64,000 nt of DNA from Sphaerochaeta globosa str. Buddy. Lineage in GTDB: Bacteria; Spirochaetota; Spirochaetia; Sphaerochaetales; Sphaerochaetaceae. The notes under the pieces were generated by a model. That model searched no databases and was not told the DNA's origin. It saw only the letters and a program-made list of their open reading frames with translations. A program made the position numbers and the translations under genes. Shown here piece after piece: positions 42,793 through 52,418 of the stretch (position 1 is its first letter; each line of letters starts with the position of its first letter). The stretch spans positions 2,982,458 through 3,046,457 of the forward strand of contig NC_015152.1 in assembly GCF_000190435.1 (NCBI RefSeq), read 5' to 3'.

Positions 42793-43401
42793 TCAGACGT
42801 TGTAGATATGCTTGAACTCATCAAAGAGTTCGCTGACCGCCTGCTTGCACTTTCCGCAGACTGTCCCGTACTCGGTAATTTCCTGCAGCTGCTCAAGCGT
42901 CTTGGCCTGTCCGGTCTTCACCAAGTCCTCAATTTGGACATCGGTAACACTCTTGCATTCACAAATAACCTTGGCTACATGTTTCTTGAAGGGATTCTCC
43001 CTGCCCTGCTTCTCCAAATAGTCGTCGATTGCGGCACGCAGTGCCTTGTCTCCAAGAACCGAGCAGTGGAACTTGTGTTCGGGAAGGCCTCCCAATGCTT
43101 CGGTGATCATGGCAGGGGTGAGGTGATACGCTTCATCAAGCGTAAGACCCAGGGCCATTTCACTCATCATCGACGTGCTGGCAATAGCCGAAGCACATCC
43201 ATAGGTAAGCCATCTCAGGTCCGCAATCTTGTCATCCTTGACTTTGATCATGACTTGCATCTGGTCGCCGCAGGCCAAGGAACCAACATCGCCGATTCCA
43301 TCAGCTTCGAATTGCTCATTCTCCTTGAGCGTATTCCTTGGATTCATAAAATGGTCTTTCACCACCGGGGTGTAGACCCATTGACTCATAAAATTGGTCA
43401 T
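42793..43401 (-). CDS. nifU: NifU-like iron-sulfur scaffold (IscU domain plus BFD domain)
   Basis: The 202-residue protein has an IscU-type domain at residues ~8-125 with the cluster cysteines in LACGDQ (~44), YGCASAIAS (~68) and FHCSVLG (~112), and a [2Fe-2S] BFD-like domain with CECK (~147) and CGKCK (~182). The C-terminal Nfu domain of classical NifU is absent. It builds clusters from sulfur given by the cysteine desulfurase just upstream, whose stop overlaps its ATG by four bases. Confidence 0.93.
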   Translation of the reverse strand: MTNFMSQWVYTPVVKDHFMNPRNTLKENEQFEADGIGDVGSLACGDQMQVMIKVKDDKIADLRWLTYGCASAIASTSMMSEMALGLTLDEAYHLTPAMITEALGGLPEHKFHCSVLGDKALRAAIDDYLEKQGRENPFKKHVAKVICECKSVTDVQIEDLVKTGQAKTLEQLQEITEYGTVCGKCKQAVSELFDEFKHIYNV

Positions 43402-44558
43402 CGTGTTGACATCTCCCTTAAACGCTTGATGATCGGCGGCAGCTTCTCAAGGACATATGCTACGTCCTCTTCGGTATTGTATCGGCCGAAACTGAACCGG
43501 ATGGAGCCGTGGGCAAGCTCTATATCCACCCCGGAGGCCAGCAGTACATAACTGGGCTCAAGCGACCCGCTTGCACAGGCACTCCCGGTGGAAACCATTA
43601 TTCCTTCCATATCGAGATAGAGCAGAATGGACTCCCCTTCTGCATGGGGGAACGAGACGTCGAGGGTGCCGGGCAGACAATGCTCTTGGTTGCCGTTGAC
43701 GACCACATTGCTGATGCGTTCGAGAATGCCGACTCTGAGCATTTCCCGGAGTTTCCAAAGTTTTTCGCATTCGGACGGCTGGTCACGCAAGGCGATTTTA
43801 GCAGCCACTCCCAACCCTACGATGGAAGCTGTGTTGTACGTTCCAGCACGCTTTCCACCTTCCTGGTGGCCTCCATGAACCAAGGGAGCATAGGGCGCTT
43901 TGGTCTTGACAACCAATGCTCCAATACCCTTCGGGCCATAGAACTTGTGTGCCGAGAGGCTGAGATAGTCCACTCCCAGCTCTTTCATTGAAACGGGAAT
44001 CTTGCCGATGGCCTGGGTTGCATCGGTATGCACATAGGCACCCACCTGATGTGCAAGCTCCGTTATCTCACCAACCGGTTGGATGGTACCGGTTTCGTTG
44101 TTGCCAAGCATCACCGAAACCAGGGCGACATCATCACCTAGAAGATTTTTCATTGCCTCCATATCAACGAGTCCGGTACTGTCAACCGGGCATTCGTCGA
44201 CCTTGCAGCCGAGTTGTTTCATATACTTGACTGTCTCAATGATTGAGGGATGCTCAATGGTGGTGGTGATAATTCGATTACGCTTCGAGCCAAGGTCGAT
44301 GCGTTCCTTGAAAATATTAAAGACGGTATTGTTTGCCTCGCTTGCACCACTGGTGAAGACAATCCACGAAGGCTCGGCATCGATGAGGGAGGCAAGGGCC
44401 TCTCTACTCTCTTCGATGGCAAGCGCTGCCTGGCGTCCGGCCATGTGCATGCTGGAAGCATTCCCGTAAAGCATATTGGCTTGATGCACTGCTGCAATGA
44501 CATCTTCATGCATCGCTGTAGTAGCATTGTTATCCAAATAGATACTGTGCTGTTCCAT
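43398..44558 (-). CDS. nifS: Cysteine desulfurase (NifS/IscS family)
   Basis: The 386-residue PLP enzyme turns cysteine into alanine and persulfide sulfur. It has YLDNNATTAM at the N terminus, TSGASEANN (~69), the PLP lysine in SLSAHKFYGPKG (~197) and the catalytic Cys in STGSACASGSLEPS (~321). With NifU it forms the main Fe-S assembly pair. GAGG lies before the ATG. The gene sits 60 bp after the CxxCxxCC-protein gene. Confidence 0.95.
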   Translation of the reverse strand: MEQHSIYLDNNATTAMHEDVIAAVHQANMLYGNASSMHMAGRQAALAIEESREALASLIDAEPSWIVFTSGASEANNTVFNIFKERIDLGSKRNRIITTTIEHPSIIETVKYMKQLGCKVDECPVDSTGLVDMEAMKNLLGDDVALVSVMLGNNETGTIQPVGEITELAHQVGAYVHTDATQAIGKIPVSMKELGVDYLSLSAHKFYGPKGIGALVVKTKAPYAPLVHGGHQEGGKRAGTYNTASIVGLGVAAKIALRDQPSECEKLWKLREMLRVGILERISNVVVNGNQEHCLPGTLDVSFPHAEGESILLYLDMEGIMVSTGSACASGSLEPSYVLLASGVDIELAHGSIRFSFGRYNTEEDVAYVLEKLPPIIKRLREMSTR

Positions 44559-44618
44559 ACTAAAACCTCATATACAACCATAGTGAAGCACGGCCCAAAG
44601 GGTCAAGCCGCACACATC

Positions 44619-44972
44619 TCAAGCACGAAATGCATCGTAGAGAGGGTCGTCAGAGTCTTCAGGGGGACAGGTCTTGCTATGGATGTAACGAATGAAGCGC
44701 CGCTTGGCAAAACGAAGGTGATTATGCCGTGCCCAGCCCACATAGCCGCAGCTATCAGGCAGGTAGGTGGCAAACATGGCCTTAAGCCGTGTCATTTTTT
44801 TGCAGCGGGCACACTGGACGAATCGCTTCGCATACACCGTGCACTGCTTGGTAGCCGGATCGAAAAATTCACACCAAGAATCCAAGTCTATTACGAGGTT
44901 TCGACCGTATACGGCCTTCTCATGGCAACAGAGTCCGCATTTGGTGCATTTTTCTTCCCAGCACTTACCCAC
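44619..44972 (-). CDS. YkgJ/YcgN-type CxxCxxCC zinc/iron-chelating protein
   Basis: The 117-residue protein has CTKCGLCC at residues 9-16, then SWCEFFDPATKQCTVYAKR and CARCKK, and a late CGYVGWAR, the pattern of the UPF0260/YkgJ family. Function is unknown in detail; the cysteines suggest metal or cluster binding, and it lies between surE and the Fe-S assembly genes. It starts at a GTG (44972) with GGGAGG upstream and overlaps surE by eight bases. Confidence 0.85.
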   Translation of the reverse strand: MGKCWEEKCTKCGLCCHEKAVYGRNLVIDLDSWCEFFDPATKQCTVYAKRFVQCARCKKMTRLKAMFATYLPDSCGYVGWARHNHLRFAKRRFIRYIHSKTCPPEDSDDPLYDAFRA

Positions 44973-45765
44973 GATCAGCCTCCCGGCTCATTGCATCGAG
45001 GGCCTCTTGCACCTTGTGGTGCACCGGGGGGAGAATGGAAAGTGCTGTTACACTGATATATCCGTCACGAACAGCTTGAAAGTCGGAAAATTGGGTATCA
45101 CAGCGTTGGATCGGTTGCACACCACCCTTGAGGGCGAGCACTACCGAGGTCCCGAACCGCACTGCAGCGGTATCGAAAAACCGATTTTCCTGTTCCCGCT
45201 TGGTCTCCACGGCATCATGATACTCGAGGTAGCTGAGCACCCCGCTTTTCCACTTGCCGTTGCCTTCTCCGGGAACATTGATATTGATGATGCATTCGCT
45301 GCTGGTCAATGGATAAAATTCCTGCAGGTGGTCCACCACAAACGCCGATGTGCGTGCAAAGGGGAATGTTCCATCCTTGCTGCGGCTGCAGCTGACCGCT
45401 ATGGACCTCAGGCCTGTCAAGGCTGCTTCACGAGCCGCCCCTACGGTACCGGAGTAAAGGATGTCGGTGGAGATGTTGTAGCCGTGATTGATGCCGCTGA
45501 TAACCAGATCGGGCTCCATGGGGAAAATCTTGCCTTTGGAGGCATAGAGGATGCAATCGGCAGGAGTGCCGCTGCAGTGGAACCGATTCTTCTCATATTC
45601 GGTAATGACAATTTCGCCTCGTAGTGTCATGGAGTGGCTGCTCGCACTGCGTTCTGAGGAAGGAGCACACACCCAAACATCGTGACCGCTATGCACCAAA
45701 GCCTCGGACAGCGCAGCCAGTCCTTCACTCTGATATCCATCGTCATTTGTCAGCAGTATTTTCAT
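44965..45765 (-). CDS. surE: 5'/3'-nucleotidase SurE
   Basis: The 266-residue metal-dependent nucleotidase/exopolyphosphatase has LLTNDDGYQSEGL (~4-16, metal Asp pair), APSSERSASSHSMTL (~35-49) and SGINHGYNISTDILYSGTV (~90-108). It dephosphorylates nucleoside monophosphates. The ATG overlaps the stop of the galactokinase-like gene (ATGA), so it is translated with that unknown protein. Confidence 0.95.
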   Translation of the reverse strand: MKILLTNDDGYQSEGLAALSEALVHSGHDVWVCAPSSERSASSHSMTLRGEIVITEYEKNRFHCSGTPADCILYASKGKIFPMEPDLVISGINHGYNISTDILYSGTVGAAREAALTGLRSIAVSCSRSKDGTFPFARTSAFVVDHLQEFYPLTSSECIININVPGEGNGKWKSGVLSYLEYHDAVETKREQENRFFDTAAVRFGTSVVLALKGGVQPIQRCDTQFSDFQAVRDGYISVTALSILPPVHHKVQEALDAMSREADRG

Positions 45766-46931
45766 CTATACTCAGGGAGAACAACTTTTGCAGCTTCATG
45801 CCCACTATAGATATGCCAACGTGGGTGGAAACCAAAGATGTGCTCATAATCCTCCAGACGGCTAATATAGCTTGGAAGCGCCTGTTTACTCAAGAGGACC
45901 ATGATATTGCCGGAAAATCCATTGGAAATCTGAACAGAACCAAGACACCCATTGAGTTCCGAGGCACGTTTGGTAAGCCAATCCACTTCAGGACAGGTAA
46001 CCTCAAGCAAATCTCTCAGACCCGCTTGGACGCGGTTCATCAGCTTGCCATACAGCGAGGCATCCTTGGTGGTCAGCAGGGAAGCTGCATCATTGGCCAG
46101 ATGCGACTCCATCAGCACATATTCACAGATATGGCGGGCTTCCTCGTCCAGGGGGACAACCCGGGCAGAGAGTTCACTTTCTGGAAAGTCACGCAAGAAG
46201 CCACCACTTTTCAGCTCCTTGAGCTTTCCGAAAGCACGCTCAATGGCCTTGCGTTTGCTGTTGATCTCCTCACGCATTGCATTAGGGGAAATCTTACTGT
46301 CGACCACAATGGCGACATAGTCCTCATTCTCTTCAGTGAAGGGAAAGGGAATCTCTTTGTAGGTCACATGCTGCAGATCAAAAAACAACACGTTGGAAGG
46401 CTTGCCATTGAGCATAGTAAGCAAATCGCTGACTCTGCACGGTTCACTGTTGAATGTGGTATTCGCTTGGTAGGCGATCCTGATCAGAGAAGTCAGTCCG
46501 AGCTTCAGGCCCATCAGGGCATCGAGTGCGAGGACAGTGCCCAGCGAGCACGAAGTGCTGACCATTTGGTTGTCGCTGTACAAGAGACTCCCCTCAACAG
46601 TGATGTTCAGCCCTGTAAAAACAACTCCCTCGCTAGAGAGAACAGAAATGACACCCTTGAGGTAATTGCCCCATCGGTCCTCTTTTCTATACTTGATATT
46701 CCCCAAGGAGAAGCGCTTTCGGTCATTGAGGGTGGCATTGGTGAGCCTCACCAGCTGATCATCTCGCAGCGAAACAGCCACAAAGAGTGTGGAGGCATCG
46801 GTGCCAACCAAGGACCACCCCTTGCATGCATCCGCATAGCTACCCAGCAGGGTACAGGTACCCGGCACTTGAGCTATTACGAGAGGAGTCTCTCCGTACT
46901 CTTTAACATGTTGTTTGATGACGTTATCCAT
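45762..46931 (-). CDS. Galactokinase-like GHMP-fold protein with degenerate motifs
   Basis: The 389-residue protein aligns by eye with galactokinase: PGTCTLLGSYADACKG (~23-38) replaces PGRVNLIGEHTDYNGG, STSCSLGTVLALDAL (~124-138) replaces the phosphate-binding GLSSSA loop, and VQISNGFSGNIMVLL (~352-366) replaces GAGFGGC. The sugar-contact Glu-His-Asp-Tyr set is gone. I infer that it is not a galactokinase and may bind another ligand or act as a regulator. It has a good own promoter and heads an operon with surE and the CxxCxxCC gene. Confidence 0.7.
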   Translation of the reverse strand: MDNVIKQHVKEYGETPLVIAQVPGTCTLLGSYADACKGWSLVGTDASTLFVAVSLRDDQLVRLTNATLNDRKRFSLGNIKYRKEDRWGNYLKGVISVLSSEGVVFTGLNITVEGSLLYSDNQMVSTSCSLGTVLALDALMGLKLGLTSLIRIAYQANTTFNSEPCRVSDLLTMLNGKPSNVLFFDLQHVTYKEIPFPFTEENEDYVAIVVDSKISPNAMREEINSKRKAIERAFGKLKELKSGGFLRDFPESELSARVVPLDEEARHICEYVLMESHLANDAASLLTTKDASLYGKLMNRVQAGLRDLLEVTCPEVDWLTKRASELNGCLGSVQISNGFSGNIMVLLSKQALPSYISRLEDYEHIFGFHPRWHIYSGHEAAKVVLPEYR

Positions 46932-46956
46932 GCCCCAACCTAATTTTTATGGGTCA

Positions 46957-46985
46957 ATTTTAGGATACTTGTAACGATAATGCAA
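46957..46985 (-). promoter_or_regulatory. Promoter of the galactokinase-like/surE operon
   Basis: Minus strand: TTGCAT at 46980-46985, a 17-bp spacer and TAAAAT at 46957-46962. Confidence 0.65.
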
Positions 46986-47069
46986 CAGAAAACCTACTTT
47001 TGTACATTTTGATGCCCTTGCATCTCTCAACCCAATCGAAAGATGCTCGAACTGTGTTGCAAATAGCGT

Positions 47070-47093
47070 AAAAAAACCACCATTGCTGGTGGC
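47070..47093 (-). terminator. Rho-independent terminator after rpmE
   Basis: On the minus strand CCACCA, a four-base GCAA loop and TGGTGG are followed by seven T residues. Confidence 0.92.
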
Positions 47094-47107
47094 TTCTTAC
47101 TACATGC

Positions 47108-47311
47108 TTATTTCTCCAGACCGTAGCGCTTCTTGAAGCGTTCGATACGTCCAGCGGTATCAACCATCTTCTGGGTACCGGTGAAGAAGGGGTGGCAAGC
47201 GGAGCAAATTTCCAGCTCCAAGCTCTTGGCAGTGGTCTTGGTCTTGATTACGTTGCCGCAAGAGCAACGAATCTCAGCTAATTCATAGCGAGGGTGAATT
47301 CCGTCTTTCAT
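47108..47311 (-). CDS. rpmE: Ribosomal protein bL31
   Basis: The 67-residue protein has [10 protein letters not shown] at the start, the zinc-binding cysteines CSCGN (~16-20) and [10 protein letters not shown] (~36-45), and an RFKKRYG tail, so it is the zinc-containing C+ form. It binds the 50S central protuberance. GGAGG precedes the ATG at 47311. It follows rho by 70 bp, a common arrangement. Confidence 0.96.
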   Translation of the reverse strand: MKDGIHPRYELAEIRCSCGNVIKTKTTAKSLELEICSACHPFFTGTQKMVDTAGRIERFKKRYGLEK

Positions 47312-47337
47312 GTTCAAATTCCTCCAGGGATATGTGT

Positions 47338-47359
47338 TCTGCTGGCTGTACGCAGCAGA
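47338..47359 (-). other. Hairpin in the rho-rpmE gap
   Basis: TCTGCTG and CAGCAGA pair around an eight-base loop upstream of the L31 ribosome-binding site, with no T-run. It could be a leader element for L31 control. Confidence 0.35.
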
Positions 47360-47381
47360 CTGGTTTCAAATTCTTTTGGAT

Positions 47382-49319
47382 CTAGTAGCCCGCAGAGTTC
47401 GTAGGAATCCCGGTATTAATAGAGCGTAAGAACGCCTCATTATCCTTTGTCTTCCGAATTTTGTCAATGAGGAACGGAGTCATCTCTTGGTCGTCCATAT
47501 CATTGACTGCATTACGGGTGAGCCATATCCTGGCCGCTTCATCAGGAGGCAGCAACAGATCTTCACGCCTGGTTCCACTTTTCTTGATATTGATAGCTGG
47601 GAAAAGGCGCTTGTCTGCGAGCTTGCGATCCAGAATGATTTCGTTGTTGCCGGTGCCCTTGAACTCTTCAAAAATTACCTCATCCATCCTCGATCCGGTT
47701 TCGATCAAACCAGTAGCAATAATGGTAAGGCTTCCTCCGAACTCAATGTTTCTGGCTGCACCAAAGAAACGCTTGGGCTTGTGCAGGGCATTGGAATCGA
47801 CACCACCACTGAGGATTTTTCCGCTTGCCGGTACTGTTTGGTTGTACGCACGGGCAAGACGGGTGATTGAGTCGAGCAGAATCACAACATCCTTCTTATG
47901 CTCAACAAGCCGCTTGGCTTTCTCAATGACCATTTCAGCAACCTGGACGTGACGACTTGCCTGTTCGTCGAAGGTTGAGGCAATTACCTCTCCGTTGACG
48001 TGACGGCGCATGTCGGTCACTTCCTCAGGCCGTTCATCAACCAAGAGGACCATGAGAACAACCTCCGGATGATTGGTGCTGATGGAGTTGGCAATCTTCT
48101 GCAAGAGGACGGTTTTACCGGTTCTCGGAGGAGCGACGATCAGAGAGCGTTGGCCTTTTCCGATAGGGCAGAACATATCGATGATACGAACCGACATATC
48201 CTCTTCAACAGTTTCCAATCGCAATCTCTGATCAGGAAAAAGCGGAGTCAGGTTGTCAAAAGGAACGCGCATCTTAGCAACAATCGGTTCATCACCGTTT
48301 ACTTTCAGAATTTTCAGGATGGCAAAAAAACGCTCACTCTCACGGGGAGTCCGCACCTGTCCATAGACTACATCACCTGTTTTCAAGTACAGGCTCTTGA
48401 TCTGAGCGGGAGAGACATAGACATCCTCGAGTCCAGAGAGGTAGCTGTTGGAGGGAGATCTCAGGAACCCAAAGCCGTCGGGAAGAATTTCCAGGGTACC
48501 GGTTCCCACAATGACGCCACCGGTTGCACTATGGATCCTTAGAATTTCAGCTACAATTTCCTGCTTTCGCAAATCAAGAATGGTTTCTGCATTCAGTCCC
48601 TTCTCTATGCCTACCTTGCGCAGTTCATCAATGGACATATTGGTATACTGTTCCAGCTTCAGAACGGGAGCTTCCGGATGTTCTTCAATATTCAGGTCAT
48701 ACGAAGGTTCTTCATTCGGGTTTTGACGCATTGAGCGGTTCGGACCAAAACTCTGGCTCTTCTGATAGGAGTTTTTGGGATGCCGATTTTGCTGGTTGCG
48801 ATTGTTGTTTTTATTAAATTGCGGATTCTTTCTATATTGATTCGGGTTCGGGTTCGGACTCAGATTTGGGTTCTGGTTCGGATTCTGGTTCTGGTTCTGG
48901 TTTTGATTCTGGTTTTGGTTCTGAGATCTTTGCTCACCCTGACTCTGCCTCTGATAGGGCTGCGAATCCTCTTGGGTTTCACCTTGAGTTTGTTGTACAG
49001 GAGCAAAAGAATCTTCTCGTACCGACTGATTTCTATCTTCAACATTCAAATCAAGTTGCGGTTGCTGATCATCTTGGGCTTGAGATCGATCTTCTCTCTG
49101 CTTGGTGGTGGCTTTTTTGGGTCTGCCTCTCCGTCTTTTCTGTTCCGAGGACTCTTTGTCTTCCTCTTGTACGGCACTCTGATCAGCAACATTTTCTGAC
49201 GCTTTTGCAACCACAGGGCTTTTTTTACGGGTGATACGCCGTACCGGTCTCTTGGCCTTATCAGGCTCAGAGGGTACTGACAACGCAGCTTCAGTTTGCA
49301 CTAATTCTTCGGAAGACAT
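47382..49319 (-). CDS. rho: Transcription termination factor Rho with a long N/Q-rich N-terminal extension
   Basis: The 645-residue hexameric RNA helicase is about 225 residues longer than E. coli Rho (419). The core starts near residue 222 ([16 protein letters not shown]), followed by the cold-shock RNA domain ([19 protein letters not shown]), P-loop [12 protein letters not shown]-loop [11 protein letters not shown] and R-loop [11 protein letters not shown]. The extension contains an AT-hook-like RRRGRPKK at 62-69 and an Asn-Gln/Asn-Pro repeat at ~133-160. The ATG at 49319 has GGAG upstream; the earlier frame start at 49358 is unlikely. Confidence 0.95.
   Translation of the reverse strand: MSSEELVQTEAALSVPSEPDKAKRPVRRITRKKSPVVAKASENVADQSAVQEEDKESSEQKRRRGRPKKATTKQREDRSQAQDDQQPQLDLNVEDRNQSVREDSFAPVQQTQGETQEDSQPYQRQSQGEQRSQNQNQNQNQNQNQNPNQNPNLSPNPNPNQYRKNPQFNKNNNRNQQNRHPKNSYQKSQSFGPNRSMRQNPNEEPSYDLNIEEHPEAPVLKLEQYTNMSIDELRKVGIEKGLNAETILDLRKQEIVAEILRIHSATGGVIVGTGTLEILPDGFGFLRSPSNSYLSGLEDVYVSPAQIKSLYLKTGDVVYGQVRTPRESERFFAILKILKVNGDEPIVAKMRVPFDNLTPLFPDQRLRLETVEEDMSVRIIDMFCPIGKGQRSLIVAPPRTGKTVLLQKIANSISTNHPEVVLMVLLVDERPEEVTDMRRHVNGEVIASTFDEQASRHVQVAEMVIEKAKRLVEHKKDVVILLDSITRLARAYNQTVPASGKILSGGVDSNALHKPKRFFGAARNIEFGGSLTIIATGLIETGSRMDEVIFEEFKGTGNNEIILDRKLADKRLFPAINIKKSGTRREDLLLPPDEAARIWLTRNAVNDMDDQEMTPFLIDKIRKTKDNEAFLRSINTGIPTNSAGY
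48840..48923 (-). repeat. Hexanucleotide-type tandem repeat within rho
   Basis: A run of AAC-CAG and AAC-CCG type codon pairs encodes Asn-Gln then Asn-Pro dipeptides, about 14 units with scattered variants. In-frame hexamers could change in number without a frameshift. Confidence 0.7.
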
Positions 49320-49459
49320 AGGATAAACTCCAACGGAACAGGGATTTACACGTACCAAAGAGGTACATTAATAGCCCGACTCCTAAACTGTGATACAGGA
49401 TGTAAGAATATGCGGGAACAAAATTAACGGTACACTGATAATTTCCCGCGATTGGTTCT

Positions 49460-50725
49460 CTAAATATATTGCCACTTCTTCACAGTGTCAAGCAAGCAAG
49501 CTCCTTTGATATACTGACTTGCAAGAATCAAGGCTACAACGGAAGCCTTTCTTCTGACAGAATCACGACCATAGGAAGTAAGTTGCACTCTCACTGCCGC
49601 ACTTGAACGGTGTTTGGAAGTAAAGCCGAACCATACGGTTCCCACCGGCTTCTCGTTGCTTCCGCCATCCGGACCGGCTATGCCACTGACAGACAAGGCC
49701 CAGTCGGTATTCGACGATTTGAGCATACCTTCAGCCATCTCCAAAACACAGGCCTCACTGACAGCACCATGATTCTGCAAGGTTGCATCACGTACCCCAA
49801 GCATCGCCATTTTCGCCTCATTGGCATAGGTGACTGCTCCTCCATAGAACCAGGCTGAACTCCCCTTCTGGTCGGTAAGCAGCTTCGCAATAAAGCCTGA
49901 GGTGCAACTTTCAGCACAGCTTATGGTCTCACCTCTTTCCACCAACAAATCGGTCAGCAGCTGAGCAGGCATTATATCACCGGCGACAAGCAATGAAGGT
50001 CCAACAAGAGAGTTGAGACGATTTGCCATCTCAGAGCGTTCTTCCTCATTCCCTCCCACCAGATACAGGCTGATCTTCAAATCCTGGAAACGAGTCCCCC
50101 ACTGTAGCCCATTAAATGTTGCTTGCCTGCAGAGTTCGTCGAGTTTTGCTTCAGGAATGAGAAAGGTTGAGTATTCACTACGCGAAAAATCATCATGACC
50201 GATCAACTGTGCCAAGTAGGGAAGAACCTGGTCGAAAAACATGGGGTCCATTTCTCTGGGAGGGCCCGGCATGGCAATGCAGACAATCTCTCGTTCGCCT
50301 TCAGGGATGATGCCCATAAAGCCGGCGGCTGTTCCATACGGGTTGGGAATGGCTGCAAAGCCTTGGGGAATCATAGTCTGCTGCTCGTTGGCTCCCCAAA
50401 TCCGCTCACCGATACGCGCATACAATGCATCAAAGGTTGCCTGGTCCCGTACCAAGGGAACTTGTGCCATTTGGGCTACGATGGAGCGGGTCAAATCGTC
50501 ACTGGTAGGGCCGAGGCCCCCGGTCAGAATGACAATATCACACGTATCAACGCATTCCTTGAGGACCTCGCCAATGGTTCCGTCATCAGGTACCAGCACC
50601 ATGCGGTCCACCCGGTATCCTAGTTGGGTCAGTTGGCTGGCTAGAACCTGACAATGTTTGTCCGCGATGACACCGCGGGTCAATTCAGTCCCGATAATAA
50701 AGAGTGCTGCACTGATATAGGTCAT
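49460..50725 (-). CDS. cinA: CinA-family protein (MoCF domain plus nicotinamide-nucleotide amidase domain)
   Basis: The 421-residue protein has both domains. The N-terminal ~170 residues have GTELTRGVIADKH and LTGGLGPTSDD of the MoCF/COG1058 fold (ADP-ribose pyrophosphatase type); the C-terminal ~160 residues have AESCTSGFIAKLL, YGGAVTYANEAK and SVSGIAGPDGGS of PncC, which deamidates NMN. It serves pyridine-nucleotide salvage. The stop of lnt lies within its start (four-base overlap). Confidence 0.94.
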   Translation of the reverse strand: MTYISAALFIIGTELTRGVIADKHCQVLASQLTQLGYRVDRMVLVPDDGTIGEVLKECVDTCDIVILTGGLGPTSDDLTRSIVAQMAQVPLVRDQATFDALYARIGERIWGANEQQTMIPQGFAAIPNPYGTAAGFMGIIPEGEREIVCIAMPGPPREMDPMFFDQVLPYLAQLIGHDDFSRSEYSTFLIPEAKLDELCRQATFNGLQWGTRFQDLKISLYLVGGNEEERSEMANRLNSLVGPSLLVAGDIMPAQLLTDLLVERGETISCAESCTSGFIAKLLTDQKGSSAWFYGGAVTYANEAKMAMLGVRDATLQNHGAVSEACVLEMAEGMLKSSNTDWALSVSGIAGPDGGSNEKPVGTVWFGFTSKHRSSAAVRVQLTSYGRDSVRRKASVVALILASQYIKGACLLDTVKKWQYI

Positions 50726-52386
50726 GTTCTCTTCTGCCTTCTCTCTCGAATAAAGTGTATAAGGTGATTGAGGGCTCCCAACCCAAGCAATAAATACGAC
50801 AAGTAGATTGCCAAGAAGGCGAACCAGTCGATGTGTCGTGTATAGAAGGTGGTACCATGGACTTCTCCCGTGAATACGGGAACGTCATAGATGCGCCAGC
50901 CTACCTTGAAGGGCTCCATGGGTTCAATGATCTTCCCTGTCACGTCGATTACACACGTCATGCCACTGTTGGTACCGCGTACGGTGGTCCGGCGGTTCTC
51001 GATGGAACGAAATACGGCCAGGCCCAAATGCTGCATCTCTGCAGACACGGCTTTCGACCAGCCATCGTTGGTCATGTTGACGATGACATCCGCCCCGTTG
51101 GCAACAAAGCGGGCATTCAAATATCCAAAGACATCCTCAAAGCAGATCGGAGTAGAGAATTTCACCCCTTCCTCGGTTTCGAAAACCACACTCTCATAGC
51201 CCTTTTCCCACCAGTTATAGTCATTGGCCAGCAACAGATTGTAAAGCAAAGGCAACTCTTTCTCGTAAGGAAAATGTTCGGTAAACGGAACAAGGTGTTG
51301 TTTACGGTACGTATTCTTAATCTCGCCATCCTCAAAGAAAATGACCGTATTGAAATCCTTGCGGTTCCAACTGCCGTCGGAAAGCAGAGCCGATTGGCCA
51401 GCATCGTCGATCACACCCTCGGGGTTACCGGTTACCAACGGAATGGGCAGGGATTTGCCAAAGGCAACAAATTCTTCGACTAAGGCCGAGGTGGCCGGGT
51501 CGGAGGGATAGTTCTCATGCCAGGCAACCGAAGGAACAAACGCTGTCTCCGACCAAAGGATAATGTCCGGATCAGATTGCAGAGCTTCAAGACTCATCCG
51601 CCGCAGGTTGTTGAAGTTGTTCTTATAGGTTGTGTACCCACCCTTCCAGGTGTCGGCACTGTGCTGGATGGTAGCAACCTTCCAGGTTTTTTCAGGCTCT
51701 TGTGCTCTCCAGTAGGAAATACTGGCAAAACCATAGATAAGGGTTGCCACCAGTACAATAGCGTAGGAAACCAAAAAAATCAGATGCTGCCTGCAGTACG
51801 CAGAAAAGCTCTCAAGACGGTTGCGCATCGTTTCCAAGAGGATGAAAGCCAAGAAGGTCTGAGGCAGGACCATGAGAAGGGTCACCCCCCAGATACCGGT
51901 AAATTCAGCAATCTGGATAAAGGGAAGATATTGGTAGGCGGCGGTGCCCAACGTCCCATAGGGATAACCGGCAAACCAGTCCTGGCTTATATACGAATAG
52001 GCCACCCAGATTATGCCCTCGACCACATACCCATACTTCTTGAACAACTTCTGTGCAGCCTTGAGGGCTGGAAACAACACGACCATCTCACCGCCCTTGA
52101 TAATGGGGACGATCAGAATGGCAAGCGGGTGAAATGTCTTCAGCCAGTAATTGAAGAAGAGGTAGAACACGAAGCCGTAGAAAAAGCCATACACCGGTGT
52201 CAATTTCCAGGTGGTGTTACGAATCACTGCAAAAACTGGGACTAAGGCAAAGAACCCAATAAAACCCAACCCATTGGCCGATACAAGGCCCGGAAAGGCA
52301 AATGAGTAAAGAAATGCCGCTGCCAATAACACAAGAACCTCAGAACAAACCGTTCTGAGGTTCCGTTTGGGATTCAAATCAATCAA
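50722..52386 (-). CDS. lnt: Apolipoprotein N-acyltransferase
   Basis: The 554-residue inner-membrane enzyme has about seven N-terminal helices (to ~residue 215) and a periplasmic nitrilase domain with the catalytic triad in WSETAFVPS (Glu), YRKQHLVPF (Lys) and PICFEDVFG (Cys), plus one C-terminal helix. It adds the third acyl chain to lipoproteins, which in diderms allows their release to LolA-type carriers. That makes it relevant to the two LolA-like operons. It starts at a TTG (52386) with GGAGAG upstream. Confidence 0.94.
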   Translation of the reverse strand: MIDLNPKRNLRTVCSEVLVLLAAAFLYSFAFPGLVSANGLGFIGFFALVPVFAVIRNTTWKLTPVYGFFYGFVFYLFFNYWLKTFHPLAILIVPIIKGGEMVVLFPALKAAQKLFKKYGYVVEGIIWVAYSYISQDWFAGYPYGTLGTAAYQYLPFIQIAEFTGIWGVTLLMVLPQTFLAFILLETMRNRLESFSAYCRQHLIFLVSYAIVLVATLIYGFASISYWRAQEPEKTWKVATIQHSADTWKGGYTTYKNNFNNLRRMSLEALQSDPDIILWSETAFVPSVAWHENYPSDPATSALVEEFVAFGKSLPIPLVTGNPEGVIDDAGQSALLSDGSWNRKDFNTVIFFEDGEIKNTYRKQHLVPFTEHFPYEKELPLLYNLLLANDYNWWEKGYESVVFETEEGVKFSTPICFEDVFGYLNARFVANGADVIVNMTNDGWSKAVSAEMQHLGLAVFRSIENRRTTVRGTNSGMTCVIDVTGKIIEPMEPFKVGWRIYDVPVFTGEVHGTTFYTRHIDWFAFLAIYLSYLLLGLGALNHLIHFIRERRQKRT

Positions 52387-52418
52387 GAGATGCTCTCCTA
52401 ATTCAAACGCGTGAAACT

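Noticed and set aside
48866-49234. Plus-strand Ser/Gly repeat frames opposite rho
   Set aside because: They are the reverse-complement reading of the Asn/Gln repeat with no start context.
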